Source of the DNA: Planctomycetota bacterium
GTDB lineage: Bacteria; Planctomycetota; UBA11346
Direction of reading: 5' to 3'
Length of the DNA stretch: 37,337 bases
Assembly (NCBI GenBank): GCA_028280785.1
Contig: JANQLF010000196.1
Span: 1 to 37,337, forward strand
Position 1 is the stretch's first letter. Every line of letters begins with the position of its first letter. Made by a program: the position numbers and the translations under genes. Shown here piece after piece: positions 24,712 to 33,518 of the stretch. The notes beneath the pieces are model-generated. The model was given only the letters and a program-made list of their open reading frames with translations, searched no databases and had not been told where the DNA came from.

Positions 24712-26406
24712 CTACAGATGGGCAGCTAACAACTCTTTGACAGCGCGACGGACAACTTTGCCGCTAGTCGTGCGTGGTATGCGCTCATCACCAGAAGCCA
24801 AACAAATGGCAATCGGCAGTCCGGTATAGGTTTTGCACCAGGCCTCGGCTTCCTGCATTAATGCCTCTGCATCAACGGTTTTATTGGCACGTTCCATATA
24901 CACACCGAGTCCGATAAATTCGTCGGCGATATTCGCGCGCATATCTAAGACACAGGCACCGCGTACGCGATCCTCAAAGGCTTCTTGCAACTCCCTCTCA
25001 ATATCCGAGGGATGGTAGTTCACACCATTATGAATTATTAAATCAGCAGCACGGCCGCAGATGTAGACTTCGCCATTATGCATAAAGGCAATGTCACCGG
25101 TATGAAACCACAATGTTCCATCGCGATTGTCGATCGCCGCCTCGGTCGCATCAGGTCGCTGATAATATTCACTTAAAATAGAATCACCGGATAATAATAA
25201 TTCACCGACTGTGTCTTCTGGAAGTGCATCTGTAGAACTACGATCCTGCGCTTCAATACGAATATTGATGCCGTAAGCTGCTGGACCACAGGCAACTAAT
25301 TCACAAGACTGCGGATGATCGGCATCAACTAAAACAACTTTACTTTCTTCCTGCAATTTTTGACGATCACAAACGATGCTGCGAATCGGATCGCCAAGCG
25401 GATGACAAGTCGACATCAATGTTGACTCAGCCATACCAAAGGCAGGCAGGACACCATTCTTTAATTTACATGGCTCATAAAATGCATTAAAGCGGCGCAT
25501 CACATTGGCGCTAATCGGTTCACTGCCGCAAACGATACTAGTTGCTGCTGATAAATCGACTTCTTCAGGATTCGGCGCACGACGTTCACAATAACGATTA
25601 ACCATTTCAAATGCCGTGTTGGGACCAGCCGTCACATTTGATTTTTCTTCGCTCATTAATTCCATCCACATATTTGGGCTGCGGCCAAATCGTGAAGTAG
25701 GAAAAAAGCAGGTACGATTTTGATAAAAACATGTGCGTAAATACCCGAGCAAACCCATGTCATGATAAATTGGCAACCAGGCACAATAACGTTCATCGTC
25801 ACTATAGCCGATACCCTTGGCCATCGTATCGCAATTCGCTAAAACCATGCTTTGACGAACAACCACACCCTTTGGCGTTGAAGTTGATCCAGAGGTAAAT
25901 TGCAAAAAACAAGCATCGTCAGGTTTTAATTGACCAAGCACCGGAGGCGCATCAGCACTTTGAATTTCGGTAAATTCTAAAACCGGCGGTAATGCTGGCC
26001 AATCGTTTAGGCATTGCTCATCAATGGTCTTATCGGTGATTAACAATTTTGGTGAAGCCGCACCAACAATGCGATGAAACTGTTCGACCAAACGCTGCGG
26101 CGAGCCTTTACCAATTTCGGCAACGGCAGTCGGCACCAAACCTAAATACATACAGGCCAACATCGACACAAAGGCGCGATGTTGATCACGAACATGAATA
26201 ACCACCACGTCGCCTAATGCTAAATCCTGCTCACGTAATTGCGCAGCTAGTGCATGCATATGCCCAGCTATTTCAGACCAGGTATAGGTCGTACCGTCGC
26301 GCTTATTATTCAAATGATGCCAGCAAAAACGCACCCCACGGTCACCCTCGCTTGCTGCAGGATCTTGACCCAAGTGTTGCAAATGTTCTTGGTAGGTGCT
26401 TGGCAT
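24712..26406 (-). CDS. fatty acyl-AMP ligase (FAAL-like)
   Basis: FAALs adenylate a fatty acid with ATP and pass it to the phosphopantetheine of an ACP. The product shows the ANL P-loop LQFTSGSTSTPKGV, the FAAL-typical WLPIYHDMGLLGYL, CGSEPIS, FGMAESTL and HTGDIAFMHNGEVYICGRAA followed by DLIIHNGVNYHPSDIE. The terminal domain contains the lysine region PRTTSGKVVRRAVKELL. The ATG at 26406 (564 residues) is chosen. A TTG at 26439 is also open. It is divergent from the DUF374 acyltransferase across about 60 bases. The following ACP is the likely partner. Chain length is unknown. Confidence 0.85.
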   Translation of the reverse strand: MPSTYQEHLQHLGQDPAASEGDRGVRFCWHHLNNKRDGTTYTWSEIAGHMHALAAQLREQDLALGDVVVIHVRDQHRAFVSMLACMYLGLVPTAVAEIGKGSPQRLVEQFHRIVGAASPKLLITDKTIDEQCLNDWPALPPVLEFTEIQSADAPPVLGQLKPDDACFLQFTSGSTSTPKGVVVRQSMVLANCDTMAKGIGYSDDERYCAWLPIYHDMGLLGYLRTCFYQNRTCFFPTSRFGRSPNMWMELMSEEKSNVTAGPNTAFEMVNRYCERRAPNPEEVDLSAATSIVCGSEPISANVMRRFNAFYEPCKLKNGVLPAFGMAESTLMSTCHPLGDPIRSIVCDRQKLQEESKVVLVDADHPQSCELVACGPAAYGINIRIEAQDRSSTDALPEDTVGELLLSGDSILSEYYQRPDATEAAIDNRDGTLWFHTGDIAFMHNGEVYICGRAADLIIHNGVNYHPSDIERELQEAFEDRVRGACVLDMRANIADEFIGLGVYMERANKTVDAEALMQEAEAWCKTYTGLPIAICLASGDERIPRTTSGKVVRRAVKELLAAHL

Positions 26407-26465
26407 AGCAGCAGTATTCGGGCCTTGGTCAGCCGTCAATCGGGGGTATTCTCTGCCGCTTTGCT

Positions 26466-27125
26466 ATGAAAATTAACCCGCCACCGTCATTAGTGCGTTT
26501 TGTTGCCCTTAATTTGCATCAGTCTTTGCATATTAAGCAACACAATTACCAGCACGTTAAAAATGCATGTGAAAAAAGTCCCACTGGATCGGTTATTTTC
26601 TGCGGTTGGCATCAAAGTTTATTTTCGATTTTAGCACCGCTGCATAATCAAAACATTGCAGCATTAACCAGCCTTTCACGCGATGGAACGATTATTGCCA
26701 CCTACATGGAATCGATTGGTCTGCATCCGATTCGTGGTTCTAGTAGTCGCGGCGGCCTTAAAGCCGCACGCGAAATTATCAAAATTATCAGCAAAGATAG
26801 CTATCACGGTGCGATTACCGTCGATGGGCCACGCGGTCCATTTAAAGTCTGCAAGCCAGGACCCTTTGAAATTGCACGTCGAACCGGTGCGCCGATCGTT
26901 CCGGTCGCCTGTCGCGCTTCGCGTGAATTTGTATTCAAGAAAAGCTGGGATCACTTTCGCTTACCACTGCCCTTTTCACGTTTAGCGGTCAATTACGGCC
27001 AGCCATGGTACATCGACGAATGCTACCCAGATGAGGATACCCAAGAGCGTCGCTGCCGCCTCTTTGAACGCCACCTGCATGCGCTCGAAGATGATGCCAG
27101 CACTGCCATTACGTTATCCGCCTAA
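26466..27125 (+). CDS. DUF374-family lysophospholipid acyltransferase-like protein
   Basis: The 219-residue protein has the DUF374 landmarks: CGWHQSLF (His49, comparable to the HX4D-type acyltransferase histidine), SRDGTIIATYMESIGLHPIR followed by GSSSRGG (91-97), and ITVDGPRGPFKVCKPGP (from residue 117). Proteins of this family have been linked to acylation of lipid A precursors or glycerolipids, but substrate choice varies. It is divergent from the FAAL gene and 62 bases upstream of metG. A functional link to the ACP cassette is plausible because that would supply an acyl-ACP donor. Confidence 0.83.
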   Translation: MKINPPPSLVRFVALNLHQSLHIKQHNYQHVKNACEKSPTGSVIFCGWHQSLFSILAPLHNQNIAALTSLSRDGTIIATYMESIGLHPIRGSSSRGGLKAAREIIKIISKDSYHGAITVDGPRGPFKVCKPGPFEIARRTGAPIVPVACRASREFVFKKSWDHFRLPLPFSRLAVNYGQPWYIDECYPDEDTQERRCRLFERHLHALEDDASTAITLSA

Positions 27126-27187
27126 TCATTTTCTTCTCTTGCGTCAAAGTGCTGACTCACAGGATTTGAGCCCCTGCTGGAGCAGCC

Positions 27188-29230
27188 ATGAATCAACGTC
27201 GCATCCTGGTCACCAGTGCCCTTCCGTATGCCAATGGCCATATTCATATCGGCCACTTGGTGGAATATATTCAAACTGATATTTGGGTACGCTTCCAGAA
27301 ATTACGTGGGCATGACTGTCGTTACATGTGTGCCGACGATACCCACGGTACCGCGATCATGATTCGTGCACAGAAAGAAGGCCGCAGTGAGGAAGCATTA
27401 ATTGCTGAAATGAGCGAAGCGCACCAACGCGACTTTGCCGGGTTTCATATTGAATTCGATAATTACGGTTCGACCAATAGCGAAAACAGTAAAAAACATT
27501 GTAGCCCTATCTGGCAGGCGCTGCGCGATAAAGGCTTGGTAAAAGAGAACGAAATCGAGCAATTATTCGATGTAGAAGCTAACACTTTTTTAGCTGATCG
27601 ATTTGTCAAAGGTACTTGCCCAAAATGTAAAGCTGTAAACCAAAATGGGGACAGCTGCGATGTATGTGGGGCCGTTTATACACCTGCAGAATTAATTGAC
27701 CCAGTTAGCATACTATCAGGTACAACACCCGAAGTTAGAAAAGCTGTTCACTTATTCGTTGAAATTGAATCACTACATGAGTTTCTAAACGATTGGACGC
27801 AAAACAGCGGCGCTCTTCAAAAAGAGATTAGCAATTATTTAAAAGGCCATTTCTTAGGCGAGCCATTGCACGACTGGGATATTTCACGACCAGCACCGTA
27901 TTTTGGTTTTGAAATTCCTGATGCCCCGGGCAATTATTGGTACGTGTGGTTCGATGCCCCAATCGGTTATATTGGCTCAACCCAAGACTGGTGCGACGCC
28001 AATAATCAAGACATCAAAGATTGGTGGTGGAGTGAGGATTGCGAAATTCATCACTTCATTGGTAAAGACATTACCTACTTCCACACCTTATTCTGGCCGG
28101 CCATGCTCAAAAGCGCTGGCATTCAATTACCAACTAAGGTGCATATTCACGGCTTTTTAAATGTGAATGGTGAAAAGATGTCTAAATCTAAAGGCACTTT
28201 CGTACAAGCTGCCACCTATTTAGAACATCTGAATCCAAGCTATCTGCGTTATTACTACGCCAGCAAGCTCACCAATAAAGTTGACGACCTTGACTTAAAT
28301 CTGGAAGAATTTGTTAATAAAATTAATTCCGATTTAGTGGGTAAGTTAGTCAACCTCGCCAGTCGCACCGCGAAATTTATTAAAGACGTCGGTTTATCAG
28401 CGACGTATCCAGATGACGATGGTTTATTTGCAGACACCGCTTCTGCTGGTGATGAGATTGCTGAAGCGTATGAGGAATGCGATTTCAACAAAGCCATGCG
28501 CTTACTCATGGCCGCTGCCGACAAAGCCAACGAATTCGTTGAACGCAGCGCACCATGGAAACTGAAAAAAGAAGCCGATAAACAACAAGAATTACAAGAT
28601 TGCTGCACCATTGCACTCAATCTATTCCGTCAGTTGGTTGTTTACATCAGCCCGGTATTGCCAGTACTAGCAGCACAGGTCGATGAATTATTTGGCAAAG
28701 CCATCAAGCATTGGGACGACAGCAAAGAACAACAAGTCGGCTATCAACTCAATGAATTTAAACATTTAATGCAACGCGTCGATCCGAAAGCAGTCGAAGC
28801 TATGATCAATGACAGTAAATCAGCCGATGAAGAAATCGCCGAAAAACAAGATGCCGCAGACGATGACGGCAGCGCCTTAGAAGCCGAACCGTTAGCTGAA
28901 ACCTGCACCTTCGATGATTTTATGAAAGTCGACCTGCGCGTCGCCCGAGTTGTTAATGCTGAAGAAGTTAAGAAGAGCAAGAAACTATTAAAACTCACTC
29001 TGAGCCTTGGTGGTGACAACACTCGCACCGTTCTTGCTGGCATTAAAACGGCTTACACACCAGAGCAATTAATCGGCCGCTTGGTCGTCATGGTTGCAAA
29101 CTTAGCACCACGCGAAATGGGTAAATTCGGCACCAGCGAAGGTATGGTTATCGCTGCTGGTCCTGGCGGCGAAGATATCTGGTTATTATCACCAGATAGC
29201 GGCGCTAAGCCCGGTCAACGTGTCCACTAA
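27188..29230 (+). CDS. metG: methionyl-tRNA synthetase
   Basis: MetRS charges tRNA-Met with methionine. The 680-residue product has the class I signature [19 protein letters not shown] (HIGH-type at residues 20-23), a zinc region with CPKCKAV and CDVCG (about residues 144-163), and KMSKSKGTF (KMSKS from about residue 330). The C-terminal ~110 residues are a tRNA-binding OB-fold domain ([46 protein letters not shown]), connected by an acidic linker. GGAG precedes the ATG at a seven-base distance. It follows the DUF374 gene and may be cotranscribed with it. Confidence 0.97.
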   Translation: MNQRRILVTSALPYANGHIHIGHLVEYIQTDIWVRFQKLRGHDCRYMCADDTHGTAIMIRAQKEGRSEEALIAEMSEAHQRDFAGFHIEFDNYGSTNSENSKKHCSPIWQALRDKGLVKENEIEQLFDVEANTFLADRFVKGTCPKCKAVNQNGDSCDVCGAVYTPAELIDPVSILSGTTPEVRKAVHLFVEIESLHEFLNDWTQNSGALQKEISNYLKGHFLGEPLHDWDISRPAPYFGFEIPDAPGNYWYVWFDAPIGYIGSTQDWCDANNQDIKDWWWSEDCEIHHFIGKDITYFHTLFWPAMLKSAGIQLPTKVHIHGFLNVNGEKMSKSKGTFVQAATYLEHLNPSYLRYYYASKLTNKVDDLDLNLEEFVNKINSDLVGKLVNLASRTAKFIKDVGLSATYPDDDGLFADTASAGDEIAEAYEECDFNKAMRLLMAAADKANEFVERSAPWKLKKEADKQQELQDCCTIALNLFRQLVVYISPVLPVLAAQVDELFGKAIKHWDDSKEQQVGYQLNEFKHLMQRVDPKAVEAMINDSKSADEEIAEKQDAADDDGSALEAEPLAETCTFDDFMKVDLRVARVVNAEEVKKSKKLLKLTLSLGGDNTRTVLAGIKTAYTPEQLIGRLVVMVANLAPREMGKFGTSEGMVIAAGPGGEDIWLLSPDSGAKPGQRVH

Positions 29231-29245
29231 AGCAACTTGTTGCTT
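29230..29245 (+). terminator. Short hairpin downstream of metG
   Basis: AAGCAAC-TT-GTTGCTT lies right after the metG stop codon and is followed by a T-containing stretch (TTGTGT). The loop is tiny, so the lower stem would open by one pair. A weak terminator call. Confidence 0.3.
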
Positions 29246-29270
29246 TGTGTAAACGTAGCATAATCAATCT

Positions 29271-30461
29271 ATGCCCTTAGATGATCAATTACGTGAAGAA
29301 CGTGACGGCAACACATTACATCTTATTTTGCCAGCACGTAAAATGGGCTGTTTTAATGTAGTCGGTATCATCCTCTTGGTGATGAGCGCAATATCACTTT
29401 TTATCTGTTTCGAATTCTCCTACGACAGCCTGCGTGATTTTTTTACCAAAGAAGACGATGGTTTCGGTAAATACTTTGGATTAGTTTTCGGAATAATGGG
29501 CCTTATCCCGGGCTTTGTTGGACTCGGCCTCGGCCTTTTAGGCATTAGTATTTTTATATTCAAATCATATGTACGCATCACTGTCGGTGACGCATTCATT
29601 AAAGCCCGCGAACAGCTAGGACCATTTCACAAATCATGGCTCATTAAACGTGATAATCTAAAAAGTTTACAAGTCATGAGTGCGTTTAGTGTCACCGATA
29701 AACAGGCCCAAAAAACAACGACCAGTCATTTTGGCATTATCGCACGAGGAAAAGACGGCAAAGATATGCGCTTTGCCCCGGGGTATTCAAAAGAACTACT
29801 CGAACGTGTTGTAGTCACTTTGTCACACGAAACAGATGCCGAATTATTAGATACGCTTATAGAAACGCCCGAGTCGCTTGCTGCAAATGAAAGCGCCAGT
29901 AATCCACAGGACCTGCCTCTACCTGAGCAACCATCAGGTTCTAAAATCGAATGGGAAGATCGTCCTGATGGCCTCGCTATTCGCATCCCTCCTGCTGGTC
30001 TCAAAAAGGGCTCCAAAGGATTGTGGGCATTTGCTATTATCTGGAATGCATTTGTAGGACTTATTTATGTTGGTCTGGCCTATGCTGCTATTGTTAATAA
30101 AGATGACGAAGCATGGACAGGCATGTTAGCGATGTTGATTTTTCTAGCTGTTGGCGTCGGCATCTTACTTGGCGCTCTTAATATGGGCAGACGCAGCGCA
30201 GATATACTGCTCATGAATTCGATGCTCACGATTAAACGCAAAGGTATCTTTGGCGAAAAAGTCAAAGAGTTTGAAATTGCCGATATCAAAAAAATCGCCG
30301 ACGGTCCAAGTGGCATGGAAGTCAATAATAAACCCGTCTATGAGTTACAAGTTTTCAATAAAGAAAACACTAAACTGATCGGCCTTCTATCACAAATCGA
30401 AGACAAAGAATTAAAGTGGCTAGCTGCTTTACTCGACCGCAAACTTAAAATTCTTTCATGA
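29271..30461 (+). CDS. membrane protein with two tandem homologous units
   Basis: This 396-residue protein is not a recognised family. It consists of two units, each with a polar head, two hydrophobic segments and a PH-like beta domain. The first covers roughly residues 10-190 (MGCFNVVGIILLVMSAISLF, then VRITVGDAFIKAREQLG). The second covers roughly 225-396 (GLWAFAIIWNAFVGLIYVGL, then DILLMNSMLTIKRKG). The pattern indicates internal duplication. It lies 40 bases after metG on the same strand and converges on the lipid operon with a two-base gap. Function unknown. Confidence 0.7.
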   Translation: MPLDDQLREERDGNTLHLILPARKMGCFNVVGIILLVMSAISLFICFEFSYDSLRDFFTKEDDGFGKYFGLVFGIMGLIPGFVGLGLGLLGISIFIFKSYVRITVGDAFIKAREQLGPFHKSWLIKRDNLKSLQVMSAFSVTDKQAQKTTTSHFGIIARGKDGKDMRFAPGYSKELLERVVVTLSHETDAELLDTLIETPESLAANESASNPQDLPLPEQPSGSKIEWEDRPDGLAIRIPPAGLKKGSKGLWAFAIIWNAFVGLIYVGLAYAAIVNKDDEAWTGMLAMLIFLAVGVGILLGALNMGRRSADILLMNSMLTIKRKGIFGEKVKEFEIADIKKIADGPSGMEVNNKPVYELQVFNKENTKLIGLLSQIEDKELKWLAALLDRKLKILS

Positions 30462-30463
30462 TT

Positions 30464-31108
30464 TTATTTCGACGCATCGATTTCAAACTCTTGTTTTTCA
30501 AGCAAACGACCTCTTATCCATCGTTCATAAATAATTATACCCATTGCCGCAGTGGCGAGACCGCCAGCAATATCAATCACATAATGTTGTTTTGTCGTTA
30601 ATACAGTAATAAATAAAAATAGACAGAACAGAACGATAGTCCAATAAGCACGATTTTCCCTCAATAAATACCAACAAACCACCGACGGTGTCGTTATATG
30701 CCCCGATGGGAAGCAATTACACGATTCATCCACCGACAGGAGCCACCTGTAACAATGAATACCGAACCCATCTACATGAGCCACATCGGGTCGAATAATA
30801 TACGTGGGATAAAGTAAAAATGTTAGATAATTAAATTGCAGACCGACCATTAATGCAATCATACATGACCAAAAATGTCCGCCACGACGTAAGAGCAATG
30901 CTAAGTATGCGCCAGACAACAACAGTAAATAAGGGTAGACCGTCCATAATAAAAACGGGATTTGTTCATCTATAAAGGTTTGCGGCAGTAGTATTGGTTC
31001 GAATATTGGGAAGTGGTTGGTGACATAGTACTCGGTATACAAGAGACTCGTTATAATAAAAACGATAAGCAATCGTCGCTTAAATGGTGGATCTTTGCTT
31101 ATATCCAT
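30464..31108 (-). CDS. PAP2-family membrane phosphatase/phosphotransferase
   Basis: The 214-residue protein has about six membrane segments and the three PAP2 motifs: YPTYIIRPDV (R106-P107), CFPSGHITTPSVV (133-145 with His137) and TTKQHYVIDIAGG (H175, D179). Such enzymes remove or transfer phosphate on lipid alcohols, including phosphatidate, undecaprenyl diphosphate or inositol-lipid exchange (Aur1-like). The segment IDEQIPFLLWTVYPYL resembles the Aur1/Ipt1-type N-terminal pattern. The ATG at 31108 overlaps the upstream gene by ten bases. It is the last gene of the isoprenoid/lipid operon, suggesting a role on a lipid phosphate made by its neighbours. Confidence 0.83.
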   Translation of the reverse strand: MDISKDPPFKRRLLIVFIITSLLYTEYYVTNHFPIFEPILLPQTFIDEQIPFLLWTVYPYLLLLSGAYLALLLRRGGHFWSCMIALMVGLQFNYLTFLLYPTYIIRPDVAHVDGFGIHCYRWLLSVDESCNCFPSGHITTPSVVCWYLLRENRAYWTIVLFCLFLFITVLTTKQHYVIDIAGGLATAAMGIIIYERWIRGRLLEKQEFEIDASK

Positions 31109-32415
31109 AAAACCACTGCACTTAAACCCGTCGCCATGAGCCCCTGCAAAAACCAACGGCGTGGCGAATACATATCACATCGACATACGAATAAAATTAA
31201 TAAATAGATCAACCCACCACCTAAAACTAATGGCACCATTTCCACATACATAAAATCATAATAATAGGCATACTGAATGGCCACCAATGCGACTAAATAA
31301 GGGATCGTGTAAAGGATGATCTTGAGATAACTCTTATAAATTTTTTGATCACTGACAGCGTGAAGAAAACAGCCACCCATAATACAGAAATATTCAAATG
31401 CATAAGCTATATTATAAAGATAAAACATATCGTTATGTGTTTTATTATAATAATACACCAGCCAAATAAGACCTGGGCCCAATATCGCCAGCAAAACATT
31501 AACGTTATGAACAATCGGGTCTCGGCCATCCTCCTCACGCACCTTTGGCACAAACACACTGACTATAAACAACAACAGTGGCGCTACGGACCAATGCCAA
31601 GAACCAAGCACAAAAGCCAAGTAAGTTGCAAAACCTGCTCCCATGAGTGCCGAATCGTCGAGTGCAGTCCGTTTGCGAAATAACAGTCCTAATCCCACCA
31701 TCGCACAAATGAGGAACAAGCGGAACAACATCTTATTCAGATCCATATCTTGATAAACATCAAGCAATAAATAACAGCCAAGTGGAATAAATAAATTATC
31801 AAGACCGCGCCATGAGACAGCCTCCATTAACATAACTAATAGCACGACCAATATCGCAATAAAAAAACTATTGATGAGCGCGACACCGATTAAGAGCCAC
31901 ACAACAGGAAACACTAATGCAAACGAAATCACAAAAAACGCTAAACTACCTTCCCATGATTTGTGACCTTCAAGAGTGGTATAATGCCGCTTGCCAAAAC
32001 GCGTTCCGATGAGCGCTGCACCTGCGTCTGCAAATGCCAGGACTAAGACTGACAAACTATACAATATTGGCTGATGGTTTCCTAAATACCAAATAAGCGC
32101 GATGGCAAGTGGAAAATAAATTTCTCCAAGCGAGAATCGTTCCACACCATGTAATGAAGATCCGATATCATTACGAAGTTTGGGTATTAAACGAATAAGG
32201 AATAAACTCGCTACAGCGAGACCACTCAACGCATAAACTGGCCACGATTCCACAAACATCAGCGGGAAACACGCCGTAATGACGCCCATACCGGCGTGAA
32301 CCATTTTTCTTGCTAATTCAGCGCCCAAAACCTCCCGCTTCATCAGTAAACGACAAAGCAGCAACAAGGAAATCAGCGCTGTGAGAACAATTGCAATTCC
32401 AACGAATGGATTCAC
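31099..32415 (-). CDS. phytol/dolichol-kinase-like (VTE5/CdsA-type) membrane protein with extra C-terminal half
   Basis: The N-terminal ~210 residues match the isoprenoid-alcohol kinase/CTP-dependent family: ELARKMVHAGMGV (33-45), FADAGAALIGTRFGKRHYT (128-146) and EGHKSWEGSLAFF (149-161). The remaining ~220 residues carry further membrane helices. DDSALMGAGFATYLAFVLGS (253-272) resembles the beginning of DUF92/VTE6 (phytyl-phosphate kinase), but the ADTWxSE motif of that family is not evident, so the similarity is tentative. The GTG start at 32415 overlaps the DUF3419 stop (GTGA). The predicted activity is phosphorylation of an isoprenoid alcohol or lipid. Confidence 0.75.
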   Translation of the reverse strand: MNPFVGIAIVLTALISLLLLCRLLMKREVLGAELARKMVHAGMGVITACFPLMFVESWPVYALSGLAVASLFLIRLIPKLRNDIGSSLHGVERFSLGEIYFPLAIALIWYLGNHQPILYSLSVLVLAFADAGAALIGTRFGKRHYTTLEGHKSWEGSLAFFVISFALVFPVVWLLIGVALINSFFIAILVVLLVMLMEAVSWRGLDNLFIPLGCYLLLDVYQDMDLNKMLFRLFLICAMVGLGLLFRKRTALDDSALMGAGFATYLAFVLGSWHWSVAPLLLFIVSVFVPKVREEDGRDPIVHNVNVLLAILGPGLIWLVYYYNKTHNDMFYLYNIAYAFEYFCIMGGCFLHAVSDQKIYKSYLKIILYTIPYLVALVAIQYAYYYDFMYVEMVPLVLGGGLIYLLILFVCRCDMYSPRRWFLQGLMATGLSAVVLWI

Positions 32416-33518
32416 ACAAGTTCCTCAACATGGAAGGCTGAATAAAAAAATGCTTTATCTTGCTTGAGTAAATCAGGACCAAGTGTGCCGACTGCTTTGA
32501 TACGATCGCTCCAATCTGGTGGAGCAGAACGTGGTGCCAACATATTCCAATATGCCAATCTCGCCTGTGGACGAGCACAGTCGATGAGCCGTTGCAGCAA
32601 TACTTTATAGGCGTCTTCTGACATATATTCAAAAATGTCACTGAGGTTATATTTATCGATGCTGTTTTCACCGCATTCTTCGAGCACCGATTCAACAGTG
32701 CCTAATCGCCACTCTAAACGATCTATATTATTTCGTATCGCATCAAAATTTTCAGCGCGAAGCGCAAATGGCAATGCGTTACCATGTGTACCGGTCATAA
32801 TCCAATGTAAGTAAGGATTATCCGCAGGATCAAGTTCACATAATGCATGGCGCGTTCGCTCTAAAATTCGATCAGCAACTGACCCTTCAACATAAGCAAA
32901 AAAAGCAGGGTCACGGCCAAGACGCCCCATCATCCAACGTGAAAAAAAGACGCGAAACATAAAACGCCAGCGTAAATTATTCCAGCGTCTATTATAAAAT
33001 TTTCTTCTACTTTCTAGATCTCCACCTTTAAGTAATTGCCGCACACGTCGCTTCGTATGAATAAATGGTATGACGCGGGAGCGAAACATGTTAAAGTAGC
33101 GTTCAAACTTACCAGCGCCGCCTATCCCTGCATGTATTTCTGGCAAATGCGCTTGCCAAAATGCACGAGCTTCATCGTCCAAAAGCGGTTCACATGCTTT
33201 ATAATATTTTAAGCGCTGTTCACTCGGTCTGGATCCGATTAATTCTAGCAATTCTTGATGATCGAGTTTCTTATAGGCAGCAACCCGCAATTGCAGACAG
33301 GCCAACTGCGCTGGATTCATATCTACAGCAATCACACGTTTGGGATTAAACACCAACTTTGATAAACAATTTTCCCCAGCTGATGCGATTCCTAAACACA
33401 CATCACCCTTTTGGATATTCAACGCCTCCATTAAAATATCCGCATCTTCCCAGCATTGCGCATAGCGTATAATATCGAAATTAGTTTTGGCAGCGACTTC
33501 TGTATTATCACTACTCAT
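32412..33518 (-). CDS. BtaA-like (DUF3419) S-adenosylmethionine-dependent aminocarboxypropyl transferase
   Basis: BtaA transfers the 3-amino-3-carboxypropyl group of S-adenosylmethionine to diacylglycerol, the first step to homoserine betaine lipids. The 368-residue product has YAQCWEDADILMEALNIQKG, then IASAGENCLS and VIAVDMNPAQLACLQLRVAA (the SAM-binding part), GGAGKFERYFNMFRSRVIPF and a late MSEDAYKVLLQRLI. These correspond to the DUF3419 pattern. No BtaB-type N-methyltransferase is present in the window, so a plain DGTS product cannot be assumed. It overlaps the preceding gene by eight bases. The acceptor may be an isoprenoid or glycerol lipid. Confidence 0.8.
   Translation of the reverse strand: MSSDNTEVAAKTNFDIIRYAQCWEDADILMEALNIQKGDVCLGIASAGENCLSKLVFNPKRVIAVDMNPAQLACLQLRVAAYKKLDHQELLELIGSRPSEQRLKYYKACEPLLDDEARAFWQAHLPEIHAGIGGAGKFERYFNMFRSRVIPFIHTKRRVRQLLKGGDLESRRKFYNRRWNNLRWRFMFRVFFSRWMMGRLGRDPAFFAYVEGSVADRILERTRHALCELDPADNPYLHWIMTGTHGNALPFALRAENFDAIRNNIDRLEWRLGTVESVLEECGENSIDKYNLSDIFEYMSEDAYKVLLQRLIDCARPQARLAYWNMLAPRSAPPDWSDRIKAVGTLGPDLLKQDKAFFYSAFHVEELV

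Noticed and set aside
31099..31156. Upstream start for the PAP2 gene
   Set aside because: It would overlap the previous gene by 58 bases and lacks a convincing ribosome site. The ATG at 31108 matches the family start better.
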